Under the pieces are notes generated by a model. The model was not told the origin of the DNA. It saw nothing but the letters and a program-made list of their open reading frames with translations, and did not search any database. Shown here piece after piece: positions 28,688 through 37,569 of a DNA stretch of 64,000 nt. The first letter of the stretch is position 1. The number at the start of each line of letters is the position of its first letter. The stretch is from positions 62,001 to 126,000 of the forward strand of contig JASHOC010000204.1 of the NCBI GenBank assembly GCA_030041305.1, read 5' to 3'. The DNA comes from Acidobacteriaceae bacterium (lineage in GTDB: Bacteria > Acidobacteriota > Terriglobia > Terriglobales > Acidobacteriaceae). The position numbers and the translations under genes are program-made.

Positions 28688-28903
28688 ATGACGGAAGAGC
28701 ACGAGCACTCCCACGAGCACACGCACACCCACACGCATGAGCACACGCATGACGGCGTGACGCACACCCATGAGCACACGCATCAGCACAGCCATGGGCA
28801 TGAGCATGAACACGGGCACGACCATGAGCACCCGGGCGACCACGGCCCGCATGAGCACACCCATTCCCCGGAAGAGTTGGAGCCGCACGAGCATCGGCAT
28901 TGA
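28688..28903 (+). CDS. 71-aa histidine/glutamate-rich protein
   Basis: Low-complexity protein in which histidine is more than a third of residues, arranged as HEHTHTHTHEHTHD-type dipeptides and ending ELEPHEHRH. GAGGTGA lies six bases before the ATG, supporting translation. There is no signal peptide, so it should stay in the cytoplasm. Composition suggests binding or storage of Ni, Zn, Co or Cu, as in Hpn-like or SlyD-tail proteins; the metal cannot be told. It lies just downstream of yggX. The opposite strand is also open, but that is a consequence of the repeat. Confidence 0.7.
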   Translation: MTEEHEHSHEHTHTHTHEHTHDGVTHTHEHTHQHSHGHEHEHGHDHEHPGDHGPHEHTHSPEELEPHEHRH

Positions 28904-29118
28904 GGGCGGCGAAAGACCGGACGCGGTTCGCGGTGACCCGGGTCTCAAAGGCGAGACCCGGGGCGCCCGGCGTCACAAATGATCGATGTCTCTAGCCGGC
29001 ATTGCGTGTACATGAACCGCGAAGGCTTTGCGCGGCATGCGCCGCGCGCCTAGACCAGAGGAGCCGCGGGTTTTGGGAAGCTGAAACCCGCGGGAGGGGA
29101 GAGGAAGGGAGAGGAACG

Positions 29119-30345
29119 TCAATCTCCCAGGTTTGTTCCATAGCCAGCTCCACTGGCGGTCCTTCCAGAGTGAAACACCTTAAGATAGCCCTCTTTCACC
29201 ACGTGAACGGCCGTGACTGTCTCTTTTTCGCCCAGGTGGATGGTAATGATGGTGTCGCCGCCCCTGTCCTGTTGCGCTTCGATTTTTCCCCACTCACTAC
29301 GGGCCAACGCGCCATTGAGCGCTTCACCAAATGTCAATGAAGGGTTGGAATCGCGGTGCTTGAAGGCGCTATTCGTTTCCTCCATGATCCGTCCCCCTCC
29401 TCGGAGAAGCCAAAAGGCATCCAGGACCAATTGCCGCAATCGTTGCTTCTCCTGTTGCTGCGCAGCCTGCTGTTGAGCCTGAGCCGTGGGGTCGATTCCG
29501 AATCTCTGCGCGCGCATGAGCCGCTTCGCTTCATTATCTTCCATGCACTGGATCAACTGGCCGCTCAGCGGCGGCGCAGTGAAGCTAGCGACGCCGAGCA
29601 GTGCGCGCGCGATGCGAGCCGCGTACTCGGGGTATCCGTTATGGAAGCCGGATCGATGAAAGCCTAATCCTTGGTACCAGCGCGAAAGACGTCCGGTTCC
29701 GGAATCGCCACACACGAGGACGGCATAACGCCTGGCGAGGCGGAGCCCGGTTTGCAGGGCAGAATGGATAAGGAGCCGGCCGAGACCACGCTTTTAAAAT
29801 TCAGGAGAAACCCTCAGGTCGGTGATTTCGATGGCGGAGCGGATGCCCTCGTGGACAAGCACGGACCCCGCCAGGCGATCGCCGATACCGGCGGCGATCT
29901 GGTAGCTGCCTGCACAGATCTCGAGCGGGCGGCCTAAGCGAAAGGAGCTGGTGGGCGTGCGCCGGCGAGGGGCGGCGGGAGGCATAAAGGATTTGAGCGC
30001 CTCTGCGGCCATGGCGTCGGCTTCTTGTTCCAATGAGCGCTCATTGAAGAGACCTGTTCGCAGGGGACAGCCGTCGCGCAGCTTTCTCGGGCGCTGTTGA
30101 ACCACGTGACTGAGCTCGTGAGCCATGAGAGCGAATCCGGCTCTGGATTGCGTATCGAGGGCGCCGGGCGCGAAGAAGAGACGCGTTCCCGAGGCGAAGG
30201 CGCGAGCGCCGAGCGCAGATGGCTGCGGCCCGATTTCGCAAGTCACGTCAGAAAAGCCGGTGCGGAAGAGCGCCTCCATTTGCAACCGAATGGCGGACGG
30301 CAGGGGGCGGGGAATGACTGTCGATGGCTGCCAACCAGCATGCAT
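29119..30345 (-). pseudogene. DUF4157 metallopeptidase-like plus GNAT acetyltransferase, interrupted by one in-frame TAA
   Basis: Two open frames on the minus strand lie in the same reading frame and are separated only by the TAA at 29794-29796. The first, from ATG 30345 (GGAGG five bases upstream), has the DUF4157 block GTRLFFAPGALDTQSRAGFA and LMAHELSHVVQQRP with an HExxH zinc motif, and ends in a beta strand AIEITDLRVSPEF. After the stop the frame continues KRGLGRLLIHSAL, the acetyl-CoA loop of a GNAT domain, whose family residue at the stop is usually Gln, then SRWYQGLGFHRSGF, a GNAT C-terminal block, and a further 140 residues with a Gln-rich linker. So one 408-codon gene is cut by a CAA/CAG-to-TAA change, or the stop is read through. 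DUF4157 proteins are often linked to contractile-injection effectors; that role is inference. Confidence 0.75.
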
Positions 30346-30537
30346 TTCGACCTCCGAGGGGCCCGGGTGGGGTAGAGGAAAAGCAGCCCAGTTTGGGCTC
30401 GTCGACGCAGGGACTGGGAGGCGGTGGCGGTCCTTAGGATTGAATTTTGCGCAGGGTGGACCTGGTCCCGAGTTCGGGTCCAGGATAACATGAAACCTCG
30501 CGGAGCAGTGGGGCAGCACTCCGAGGGTTGCGCCTGC

Positions 30538-30643
30538 GCGGCTTCGCCGCGTGATTTTTTTCTTTGAAAAACCGGCCTGGATCCCAGGGCTGACGCCCTG
30601 GGCTATTTTCTTGCGCTGCCTACGGGAGCTTTTGGGCTAGGCG
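30538..30643 (+). repeat. about 105-bp dispersed repeat, copy A
   Basis: Contains the palindrome CCCAGGGCTGACGCCCTGGG and TACGGGAGCTTTTGGGCTA. It is about 85 percent matched by copy B at 31156-31262 in the same orientation. Its right end supplies the last codons and stop of the parD-like gene. Confidence 0.75.
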
Positions 30644-30948
30644 GGAGAGTTCGCGGCGCATTCATAGCGCTTACTCGCGGCATTTGCGATGGCTTGATAC
30701 TTGCGCTCCGGCCGCTCGAAGACGTCGTGGGGAGAGACGCCGGGTGAGTTATCCTCTAATGCTTGCCGCCAAACTCTGCGCAATTCTTCAAGGCCTTTTT
30801 CGCGCAGCGTCCGCTTATCGCTCCAGTCGCGAAGAGCCTCGCGCACCACCTCGCTCGAAGAGGAGTATTCGCCGGCTTCAACCGCCTCGCGGACCATGGA
30901 AGCCATTTCTGACGGGAGGGCGATGCTGATTTTCTCGATCGAGGGCAT
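30637..30948 (-). CDS. orphan ParD-like ribbon-helix-helix antitoxin
   Basis: A 103-residue protein with the ParD/CC2985 N-terminal pattern: KISIALPSEMASMVREAVEA forms the ribbon and first helix and SSSSEVVREALRDW the second, as in type II antitoxins that dimerise and bind their own promoter. The ATG at 30948 (MPSIEKIS) gives the family start; a TTG ten codons earlier is in frame with AGGAG inside the coding part. No ParE-type toxin gene is present on either side. The C-terminal residues NSPA and the stop come from the flanking dispersed repeat, so the downstream toxin may have been lost by recombination between repeats. Confidence 0.8.
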   Translation of the reverse strand: MPSIEKISIALPSEMASMVREAVEAGEYSSSSEVVREALRDWSDKRTLREKGLEELRRVWRQALEDNSPGVSPHDVFERPERKYQAIANAASKRYECAANSPA

Positions 30949-31155
30949 GGCTGATTTGGTGGGAAATTCTCCTACCAAAGTAGCTTAGCACTGTTCTTAT
31001 GTTCACGGGTTTGGAGAGCGGCTGTTGCGCGGTGACGAATTCGCGACTGTTCCAACTGTCCACCGGCACCGGTCGCAAAAATCATTTTGGGTTGAGCGTG
31101 AGCCGCCCCTTTTGCCAGCATTTGTTTTTCATTCTTCTGATGGCCGGGCGGGATC

Positions 31156-31265
31156 GCGGCTTCGTCGCGTGGGTTGTTTTATTCGAAAAACCGGCCAGAT
31201 CCCAGGGCTGACGCCCTGGGCTATTCTCTCGCGCTCCCTACGGGAGCTTTTGAGTTACGCAGGCA
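31156..31265 (+). repeat. about 105-bp dispersed repeat, copy B
   Basis: Same order as copy A: CGGCTTCG-CGCGTG, GAAAAACCGGCC, the CCCAGGGCTGACGCCCTGGG palindrome and CTACGGGAGCTTTTG. A second partial CCTACGGGAGCATTTGGGCT follows at about 31281. The two copies bracket the parD-like gene as direct repeats about 620 bp apart. Confidence 0.75.
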
Positions 31266-31299
31266 CAACGCTTTTGGGCTTCCTACGGGAGCATTTGGG

Positions 31300-32487
31300 C
31301 TACGCGGGGACAACGCCTTTGGCGAGCATTTGCCGGATGCCGCGGAGGGCCTGACGCGTGCGCTCTTCGTTTTCGATAAGAGCGAAGCGGACGTGGCTGT
31401 CGCCGTGGTCGCCGAAGCCGATGCCGGGCGAGACGGCGACTTTGGCGTCGGTGAGCAAGAGCTTAGAAAACTCGAGCGACTTGAGCTCACGATAGGGCTC
31501 AGGAATCCTGGCCCAGACGAACATGGTGGCCTTCGGCGACGCGACCTGCCAACCGGCTTTGTTGAGGCCTTCGACGAGAACGTTGCGGCGGCTGCGGTAG
31601 GTCGAGCAGATTCCGGCGACACAGTGCTGGGGGCCTTCGAGGGCGGCGATGGCGGCGACCTGGATGGGCGTGAAAGTTCCGTAGTCGAAGTAACTTTTGA
31701 GGCGGGCGAGAGCGGAGACGAGGACGGGGTTGCCGACCATGAAGCCGACGCGCCAGCCGGGCATGTTGTAGCTCTTCGAAAGAGTGAAGAACTCGACGGC
31801 GACATCCTTGGCGCCGGGAATCTCCATGACGCTGGGCGGCTTGTAGCCGTCGAAGGCAATGTCGGCGTAGGCGAGGTCATGGATGAGGTGGAAGCCGTAT
31901 TCGCGAGCGAGCTCGACGAGACGGGCGAGAAAGGGCAGGTCGACGCACTCGGTGGTGGGGTTGGACGGGAAATTGACGATAAGGGCTTTGGGCCGCGGGG
32001 TCATGCGGGGAATGAGGTCTTCAAGCTGGCCGAGAAATTCTTCCTGGTCATGGACGGGGAGGCTAACGATGTGGGCTCCGGCGATGACGGGGCCGTAAAT
32101 GTGGATGGGGTAGCTGGGATTGGGGACGAGGACGGTGTCGCGCGAATCGAGAATGGCGAGGCAGAGGTGGGCGATGCCCTCCTTGGAGCCGATGGTGACG
32201 ATGGCCTCGGATTCGGGATCGAGATCGACGTTGTAGCGGGACTTGTACCACATGCAGATGGACTTGCGCAGGCGGGGAAGGCCGCGGGACACGGAATAGC
32301 GGTGGGTGGGCGGCTTGAGCGCGGCCTCGATCATCTTGTCGACGATGTGGCGGGGGGTGGCGCCGTCGGGATTGCCCATGCCGAAGTCGATGATGTCTTC
32401 GCCGCGGCGGCGCGCGGCCATCTTCATCTCGCCGGTGATGTTGAAGACATAGGCCGGGAGGCGCTGAATGCGGCTGAACTCTTCCAT
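31300..32487 (-). CDS. alaC: alanine/glutamate-pyruvate aminotransferase AlaC type
   Basis: PLP-dependent class I/II aminotransferase that makes alanine from pyruvate and glutamate; cytoplasmic. The 395 residues parallel Escherichia coli AlaC along their length: RLPAYVFNITGEMKMAARRR at the N-terminus, GEDIIDFGMGNPDGATP, VTIGSKEGIAHL, VLVPNPSYPIHIYG and the PLP-lysine segment FFTLSKSYNMPGWRVGFMVG. PGIGFGDHGDSHVRFALIEN lies near the C-terminus with the substrate arginine. The start at 32487 (MEEFSRIQRLP) fits. A purine-rich 7-mer tract lies directly upstream. Confidence 0.93.
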   Translation of the reverse strand: MEEFSRIQRLPAYVFNITGEMKMAARRRGEDIIDFGMGNPDGATPRHIVDKMIEAALKPPTHRYSVSRGLPRLRKSICMWYKSRYNVDLDPESEAIVTIGSKEGIAHLCLAILDSRDTVLVPNPSYPIHIYGPVIAGAHIVSLPVHDQEEFLGQLEDLIPRMTPRPKALIVNFPSNPTTECVDLPFLARLVELAREYGFHLIHDLAYADIAFDGYKPPSVMEIPGAKDVAVEFFTLSKSYNMPGWRVGFMVGNPVLVSALARLKSYFDYGTFTPIQVAAIAALEGPQHCVAGICSTYRSRRNVLVEGLNKAGWQVASPKATMFVWARIPEPYRELKSLEFSKLLLTDAKVAVSPGIGFGDHGDSHVRFALIENEERTRQALRGIRQMLAKGVVPA

Positions 32488-32496
32488 GGTGACTAC

Positions 32497-32580
32497 AGAA
32501 TACAGGGATCAGGGATCAGGGATCAGGAATCAGGGAACGAGGGAACGAGGGAACAAGGAACAAGGAACATTGAACAAGAG
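32497..32580. repeat. purine-rich 7-mer tract (GGGATCA, GGGAACG)
   Basis: Tandem GGGATCA units pass into GGGAACG and then GGAACAA units, ten bases upstream of the alaC start codon, so inside its 5' leader or promoter. Confidence 0.85.
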
Positions 32581-32855
32581 AACACGCTCCTTGCCGCCTG
32601 GGCTGTTTGCTCGGGTTTGGGGTTTGGTGGTGCGGAATTCCAGGCGGCCGGCGCCGCCGCGGCGCGGGCCGCGCGCGAGATGACGTGGAAACGGTTTGGG
32701 GTGGCCAATGAAATTCGACCCATTCTATCCGCTTCGTGCTTCGACACGGCGCCGGGAAAGGCGGAGCCGTGGCAGCGCGGGAAATGGAGCGGGCGGCGAC
32801 ATCGTCTGACCATGTAGCAGACTCCATTTGTCTTCTCCAGGCGTGCGTGGCCGGA

Positions 32856-33884
32856 CTAAGACTCCATGGTGAGCACAACGCGGAAGCGGGCTTTGCCGCT
32901 CATCATGCGGTTGTAGGCTTCTTCGGCTTGCTCGAGGAGGTAGGTTTCGATCATGGGCTTGACGCCGGTGAGGGCGCTGAAGTTGAGCGTGTCTTCGGAG
33001 TCCATGCCCGTGCCCGAGGGCCAGCCGGCGACGGTGAGGCGGCCGAGGAGCAGAGGGAATGGGTTGACCTGGATGGCGCCGTCCTCGGGGGCGCCGACTA
33101 CAAGAAGCTTGCCGCTGGGCGCCAGGCCGTTCAGCGTCCACTCGAGGGCCTTGGCGCTGGTGACAGTGGAGAGGATGAGATGGGCGCCGCCGATCTTCTT
33201 GAGCTCGGCTGCCGGGTCCTGGGTGGTGGAGTCGATGTAAAGGTGGGCGCCGAGCTGGCGGGCGAGAGGGCCTTTGTCCTGGCCGCGGGCGATGGCGACG
33301 GTGCGGTAGCCGCTTTTAGCTGCGTACTGGACGGCCAGATGGCCGAGGCCGCCGAGACCGAGGATGGCGACGGTGTCACCGGTGCGTGCGCCGCTGTTGC
33401 GCAGGCTGTTGAAGGTGGTTACGCCCGCGCAAAGCAGGGGACCGCCGTCGGCGTCGGAAAGGTCGGAGGGAATGAAGGCGAGCGCGTTGGCGGGGGCGAG
33501 GACGTAGTCGGCGTAACCGCCGTCGTAGCCGATGCCGGAGATGGGCTGGTTTTCGCAGGTCATGAAGTCGCCGCGGCGGCAAGGCGGGCAGTAGTTGCAG
33601 TGGCCGCCGTGCCAGCCGAGGCCAACGCGCTGGCCAGGCTTGAAGAGCGGAACATCGCGGCCGACGGCGTCAACTACGCCGGCGATTTCGTGGCCGGGAA
33701 CGCGCGGGAATTCGAGGCCCGGCCAGAGACCAAGCTTGGTGAGGGAGTCGCTGTGGCAGACGCCGCAGGCGTGGACGCGGATGCGGACCAGGCCGGGACC
33801 GGGATCGGGAAATTGCTTTTGGACGAGCTGGAACTCTGCGCCTGCGGCAGAGACCTGCATGGCGCGGCCGGTGACTGTGGACAT
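32856..33884 (-). CDS. zinc-dependent alcohol dehydrogenase (MDR superfamily)
   Basis: NAD(P)-linked medium-chain dehydrogenase of 342 residues. Catalytic zinc ligands appear in CGVCHSDSLTKLG and VPGHEIAGVVDAVG; structural zinc cysteines are in GHCNYCPPCRRGDFMTCEN. The nucleotide-binding motif is VAILGLGGLGHLAVQYAAKS. Overall it resembles the YahK/cinnamyl-alcohol-dehydrogenase branch, which often reduces aldehydes with NADPH. The ATG at 33884 (MSTVTGRAM) has GAGGAG at proper spacing. The frame stays open 117 codons further upstream across tyrS on the other strand, which is not real. Divergent from tyrS with a 160-bp shared promoter region. Confidence 0.92.
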   Translation of the reverse strand: MSTVTGRAMQVSAAGAEFQLVQKQFPDPGPGLVRIRVHACGVCHSDSLTKLGLWPGLEFPRVPGHEIAGVVDAVGRDVPLFKPGQRVGLGWHGGHCNYCPPCRRGDFMTCENQPISGIGYDGGYADYVLAPANALAFIPSDLSDADGGPLLCAGVTTFNSLRNSGARTGDTVAILGLGGLGHLAVQYAAKSGYRTVAIARGQDKGPLARQLGAHLYIDSTTQDPAAELKKIGGAHLILSTVTSAKALEWTLNGLAPSGKLLVVGAPEDGAIQVNPFPLLLGRLTVAGWPSGTGMDSEDTLNFSALTGVKPMIETYLLEQAEEAYNRMMSGKARFRVVLTMES

Positions 33885-34044
33885 GGGAAGCTTCTCCTCG
33901 ATGGTCGTCTGATGATTGGCCCCGGCAGGTGGATGCACACGGGATTGTGGAAAGCTGGTGAATTCTCTGCGGAGATCGCGCGCCAGCGGAAAGGGGAAGA
34001 GCGGGACGGCAGCGAGACGCACGGAATTTATACTGGGAGCACCG

Positions 34045-35322
34045 ATGGGCAATTTTCTACCTGTTGATGAGCAGATGGATCTGCTGCAAAAGGGCGCGGC
34101 GGAGATCATCCGCGTGAGCGACCTGCGCGAGCGGCTGGAAGAAAGCCGCGCCGCGAGGCGGCCGCTGCGCGTGAAGGCGGGGTTCGACCCCACGGCGCCC
34201 GATTTGCACCTGGGACACACGGTGCTGATGCGCAAGCTGCGCCATTTTCAGCAACTCGGGCATAGGGTGATTTTTCTGGTGGGCGATTTTACGTCGCTGA
34301 TCGGCGACCCGACGGGGCGCAACGTGACGCGCAAGCCGCTTACGCGCGAACAGATTGACGCCAACGCCGAGACGTATAAGCAGCAGGTGTTTCGGATTCT
34401 CGATGAGAAGGCGACGGAGGTGCGCTACAACAGCGAGTGGCTGGGCAAACTGGGCTACGAAGGGACGATCCGGCTGACGGCGCACTTTACGGTGTCGCAG
34501 ATGTTGGAGCGGGATGAATTTCACACCCGCTTCCAGAACGAACAGCCCATCGGCTTGCATGAGCTGCTGTATCCAGTAATGCAGGGCTACGATTCGGTGG
34601 CGTTGCAGTGCGACGTGGAGCTGGGCGGGACGGATCAGCGCTTCAACCTGGGCTGCGGGCGCGAACTGCAGCGGCACTACGGGCAAAAGCCGCAGATTGT
34701 GCTGATGACGCCGATTCTCGAAGGGCTGGATGGCGTGCAGAAGATGTCGAAGTCGCTCAACAACGCGATCGGCGTCAACGAGCCGGCCGGGGAGATGTAC
34801 GGGAAGTTGATGAGCATCAGCGACGAGCTGATGTGGAAGTATTTTCTGTTATTGACGGATCTTCGCGGCTCGGAGGTGGAGGCGTTAGAGGCCGACGTGG
34901 CCGATGGGCGCGCGCACCCGATGGAAGTGAAAAAGCGGCTGGCGCGGACAATTGTGAGCGGTTTCCATGGCGAGGCGGCGGCTGCGGGCGCGGACGAGAA
35001 CTGGGCGCGGATGTTTCAGCAACGTAGGCTGCCCATCAATGTCGAGAAGGTCTCGATTGCTATCCGGGAAATTGCGAGAATGGATGCAGCCTCGCTTCAG
35101 AAGGCCGAGGGGGACCTTAGAATAAGCGTTCCCATCGATACTGCACGCTTAATTCTCAGGCTCGGTATGAAGACGTCTCGGACGGAAGCAGAGAAGCAGA
35201 TTCGGGCGGGGGTCACAATCGACAACGAGAAGATTACGCAGCAATGGTTCATGATCGATTCTCGTCCTCGTGAGGTCACGGTCAGGATCGGTAAGCAACT
35301 TAAGGTTGCGGTAATCGGATGA
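34045..35322 (+). CDS. tyrS: tyrosyl-tRNA synthetase
   Basis: Charges tRNA-Tyr; class I synthetase of 425 residues. The HIGH-type motif is [12 protein letters not shown], the KMSKS loop is [14 protein letters not shown], and tyrosine-site residues lie in [20 protein letters not shown]. The C-terminal S4-like RNA-binding domain has [19 protein letters not shown]. The layout matches the TyrZ-like branch. The ATG at 34045 has GGGAG five bases upstream. The last 300 bp, from about 35020, use AGA/AGG/CGT arginine codons and TTA leucine, whereas the body uses almost only CGC/CGG, suggesting a different origin for the S4 end. Confidence 0.95.
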   Translation: MGNFLPVDEQMDLLQKGAAEIIRVSDLRERLEESRAARRPLRVKAGFDPTAPDLHLGHTVLMRKLRHFQQLGHRVIFLVGDFTSLIGDPTGRNVTRKPLTREQIDANAETYKQQVFRILDEKATEVRYNSEWLGKLGYEGTIRLTAHFTVSQMLERDEFHTRFQNEQPIGLHELLYPVMQGYDSVALQCDVELGGTDQRFNLGCGRELQRHYGQKPQIVLMTPILEGLDGVQKMSKSLNNAIGVNEPAGEMYGKLMSISDELMWKYFLLLTDLRGSEVEALEADVADGRAHPMEVKKRLARTIVSGFHGEAAAAGADENWARMFQQRRLPINVEKVSIAIREIARMDAASLQKAEGDLRISVPIDTARLILRLGMKTSRTEAEKQIRAGVTIDNEKITQQWFMIDSRPREVTVRIGKQLKVAVIG

Positions 35323-35326
35323 TGGT

Positions 35327-35373
35327 CTCCCACCCTTGGCGCAAAGACAAAGACGCGCCAAGGATGGGGCACC
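35327..35373. repeat. hairpin repeat family, copy 2
   Basis: CCCACCCTTGGCGC, an A-rich loop, then GCGCCAAGGATGGGGCACCC. The stem is at least 9 bp perfect. It starts about five bases after the tyrS stop and could serve as a processing or termination hairpin, but lacks a T-run. Confidence 0.7.
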
Positions 35374-35419
35374 CGCCGTAGGCCACGCAGGCGCGACGGG
35401 AGCGGGACGATCCAACTGC

Positions 35420-36216
35420 TCACTGGCCGGCAAGAAGTTGCTGGAAGTCTGGATTGGCGCGAAGGGGCGAGAATTCGCTGTCGAGGGCGATTTTGCTGGA
35501 CGTCGCGAAACCCTCGAGGAGGGCCTGGCGCAGATAGGCGACGGCGCAGTCGGAGAGCCCGGCGCGCGCGCAACTCCGGGCTTTGTAATAGTTGGCGACG
35601 CCGCGCGCCCGGGCGGGAATGGGGTCGTCGGTTTGGGGCCCGACGTGGTCTTCAAAGATCTGCGGATCGATGGCAAGGGCCCGTTTGAAGGCGTCCCATC
35701 CCTGGTCATACTTGCCCTGGACAAGCAGGTTGGTGCCCAGGTTTTTGAAAATCATGGCGGAGTTCGGATCGATTTTGAGGGCTTTGCGATACAGGCGCTC
35801 GGCCGACCCAAAGTCCTTGAGCTCGTCGTCAATGGTTCCCAGATTATTGAGCGCCATGGCGTTGTGCGGGTCGAGCTTGAAAGCATCCTTGTAGCACCGG
35901 GCGGCGTCTTTGAGGGCAAACAACATCTGGTAGGCGATGCCGGTTTTGTTCCATACCGCCGGAGTTCGATCGGTAACTTGGGAGTAGGCGTCGACGGCCG
36001 CCTGATAGCGTCCGCGAACCTCATCCAAATCGCCGATCTGCTCGGCAGTGAGGTGGGGTAATTGCGCCCGCGATGAAGGTAATGTTGGAGGCGTTGTTGG
36101 GAAAAAGGAGGCGGATCGCGCTTGAACCGGATGAGCGTCCTGCGGCGGCGCAATCTGACCCTGGGGCGCGGCTGGAAAAGTGAGAAGCAGCAGCCCGGCC
36201 GGAAGCCGGCGAACAT
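35420..36216 (-). pseudogene. TPR-repeat protein, paralogue 1, start lost by frameshift
   Basis: Tetratricopeptide protein closely related to the genes at 36531-37340 and 38550-39404. The intact frame contains NKTGIAYQMLFALKDAARCY, NAMALNNLGTIDDELKDFGS and LGTNLLVQGKYDQGWDAFKR, then the family C-terminus DSEFSPLRANPDFQQLL. Upstream the frame carries a signal-like segment RRLPAGLLLLTFPAAPQGQ, but no start codon precedes it; the only ATG (36216, after AGGTACTA) is one base out of frame. A single-base change right after the ATG would restore a normal secreted 265-aa protein. A TTG at 36028 could give a shorter 202-aa cytoplasmic form. Frameshift or sequencing error are both possible. Confidence 0.7.
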
Positions 36217-36530
36217 TAGTACCTATCCATTTGAATCCTGCACATTTTGCGCAGAATATTTCTGGCGATGTACGTTTCGGTCAGTATTCATGCGGGATTT
36301 CGGCATTTTTTCAAAGGCTCCAACTTTCGGGAAAATGCCAGGTTTTGGTTCCGGCTACGCCGGGTTAGGGAGCCCAAACATTTCTTTCCGGTGATTTGCG
36401 AACAGAGTAGAGGGGAGCGTTTTTCTTAAGCAGTGATTGCGGTCACCCGGTGAGGTTCAGAACCGGGCGGAAGGCAAACGGGAACCCTTCGCGCGAAAAT
36501 TGCCGCGGCCCACGATGCGCGAAGCGACGA
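36217..36530. other. intergenic, no gene seen
   Basis: About 310 bp between two TPR paralogues on the minus strand. It probably includes the promoter of the first. No motif or terminator could be assigned. Confidence 0.45.
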
Positions 36531-37340
36531 CTACTCCTCGGCAAGAAGCTGCTGAAATGAGGAGTTGGTGCGAAGACTGGCGAAGGCGCTATCCGCAGCC
36601 AGTTTCTTCGCATTGATGAAGCCTTCGTCAATGGCCTTACGGAGGTAGTCGAGGGCGCAGTCGGTTTGGCCGGCGCGGGCGCAGCCGCGGGCTCTGAAGT
36701 AGCTGGTGGCTCCGAGTTGCCGGACGGAGGTGGGGTCGTCGACCTGCGGGCCGGAAAGATGTTGGAGGAGATCGGGCTGGATGGCCAAGGCTTTCTGGTA
36801 CGCTTCCCAGCCTTTTTTGAATTTCTGGTCGAACAGCAGGGTGGTACCGAGATTGAGCAGCACGCGCGCGTCGTTCGGGTTGATTTTGATCGCCTCGCGA
36901 TACATTCGCTCGGCGGCCTTGTAGTCCTTTTGAGAACCATAGATGGCTCCCAGGTTATTGAGGACGACGGCATTGTGGGGATTGAGTTGGAGAGACTCGT
37001 TGTAGCAGTGGGCGGCATCGTTCAAGTCGAACAGCATCTGGTAGGCGAAGCCCCTTTTCTGCCAGAGCGTGGCGGAGGGCTGGGTGACTTTGGCGTAGGC
37101 GTCAATCGCGGCCTGGTAACGCTGGCGGACGAGGTAGGTGTCGCCGAGGGTCTCAGGAGGGACAGTCGGAGGCTGTTCACCCGATGGGTTGAGGGTCACG
37201 ACTGGGGTTTTAGGGAGAAAAGCGGCTGGAAGCTGGGCTGGAGGAGTCGGCAAGCTGTTGAACTGAGCTTGAAAAAGGGCCGGTGAAAAGGCAAAAAATG
37301 ACAACGCTGAAATCCAGCGGTAACCAAAGGGCCTGGGCAT
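36531..37340 (-). CDS. secreted TPR-repeat protein, paralogue 2
   Basis: 269 residues. A signal peptide (RWISALSFFAFSPALFQAQ) suggests periplasmic location; a proline-rich linker follows, then at least three tetratricopeptide units: LWQKRGFAYQMLFDLNDAAH, NNLGAIYGSQKDYKAAERMY and LNLGTTLLFDQKFKKGWEAY. The C-terminus has the shared block ARGCARAGQTDCALDYLRKA and ends SFQQLLAEE. GAGAGAGAAAG precedes the ATG. Such domains mediate protein-protein contacts; no partner is known. A CRP/FNR-like palindrome lies about 55 bp upstream of the start. Confidence 0.85.
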   Translation of the reverse strand: MPRPFGYRWISALSFFAFSPALFQAQFNSLPTPPAQLPAAFLPKTPVVTLNPSGEQPPTVPPETLGDTYLVRQRYQAAIDAYAKVTQPSATLWQKRGFAYQMLFDLNDAAHCYNESLQLNPHNAVVLNNLGAIYGSQKDYKAAERMYREAIKINPNDARVLLNLGTTLLFDQKFKKGWEAYQKALAIQPDLLQHLSGPQVDDPTSVRQLGATSYFRARGCARAGQTDCALDYLRKAIDEGFINAKKLAADSAFASLRTNSSFQQLLAEE

Positions 37341-37393
37341 TTCACTTTCTCTCTCTTGCCAGGGAATTTACCAGTTGACAGATTCATTTTTCT

Positions 37394-37407
37394 GTGATTT
37401 TTATCAC
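37394..37407. promoter_or_regulatory. CRP/FNR-like palindrome upstream of TPR paralogue 2
   Basis: GTGATTTTTATCAC, read on the minus strand GTGATAAAAATCAC, is a perfect 5-bp inverted repeat with a 4-bp centre in the GTGA-N6-TCAC pattern of CRP/FNR-family sites. It lies 54-67 bp before the start codon, a usual activator position. The binding protein is unknown and one match of this length can occur by chance. Confidence 0.4.
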
Positions 37408-37569
37408 CTGATTTTTGAAGGAGGAAAACAGGCGGAAGGCGGGAGGAAATACCGGCGAGGGCTTTCCCAGACAAGTTATTCGGGTCGAAAGGCTTCGAAC
37501 GGAAGGCGCGCCGCGGCATGCGCTTGAGCGTGAGGCATTTCGAGCGGGAATTACAGATAAGCGAATTGG

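Noticed and set aside
28242-28976. 244-codon minus-strand frame across the His-rich gene
   Set aside because: It is a mirror of the His codon repeats; the plus frame has a ribosome site at proper spacing.
31174-32817. 547-codon plus-strand open frame
   Set aside because: Antisense to alaC, which matches its family end to end.
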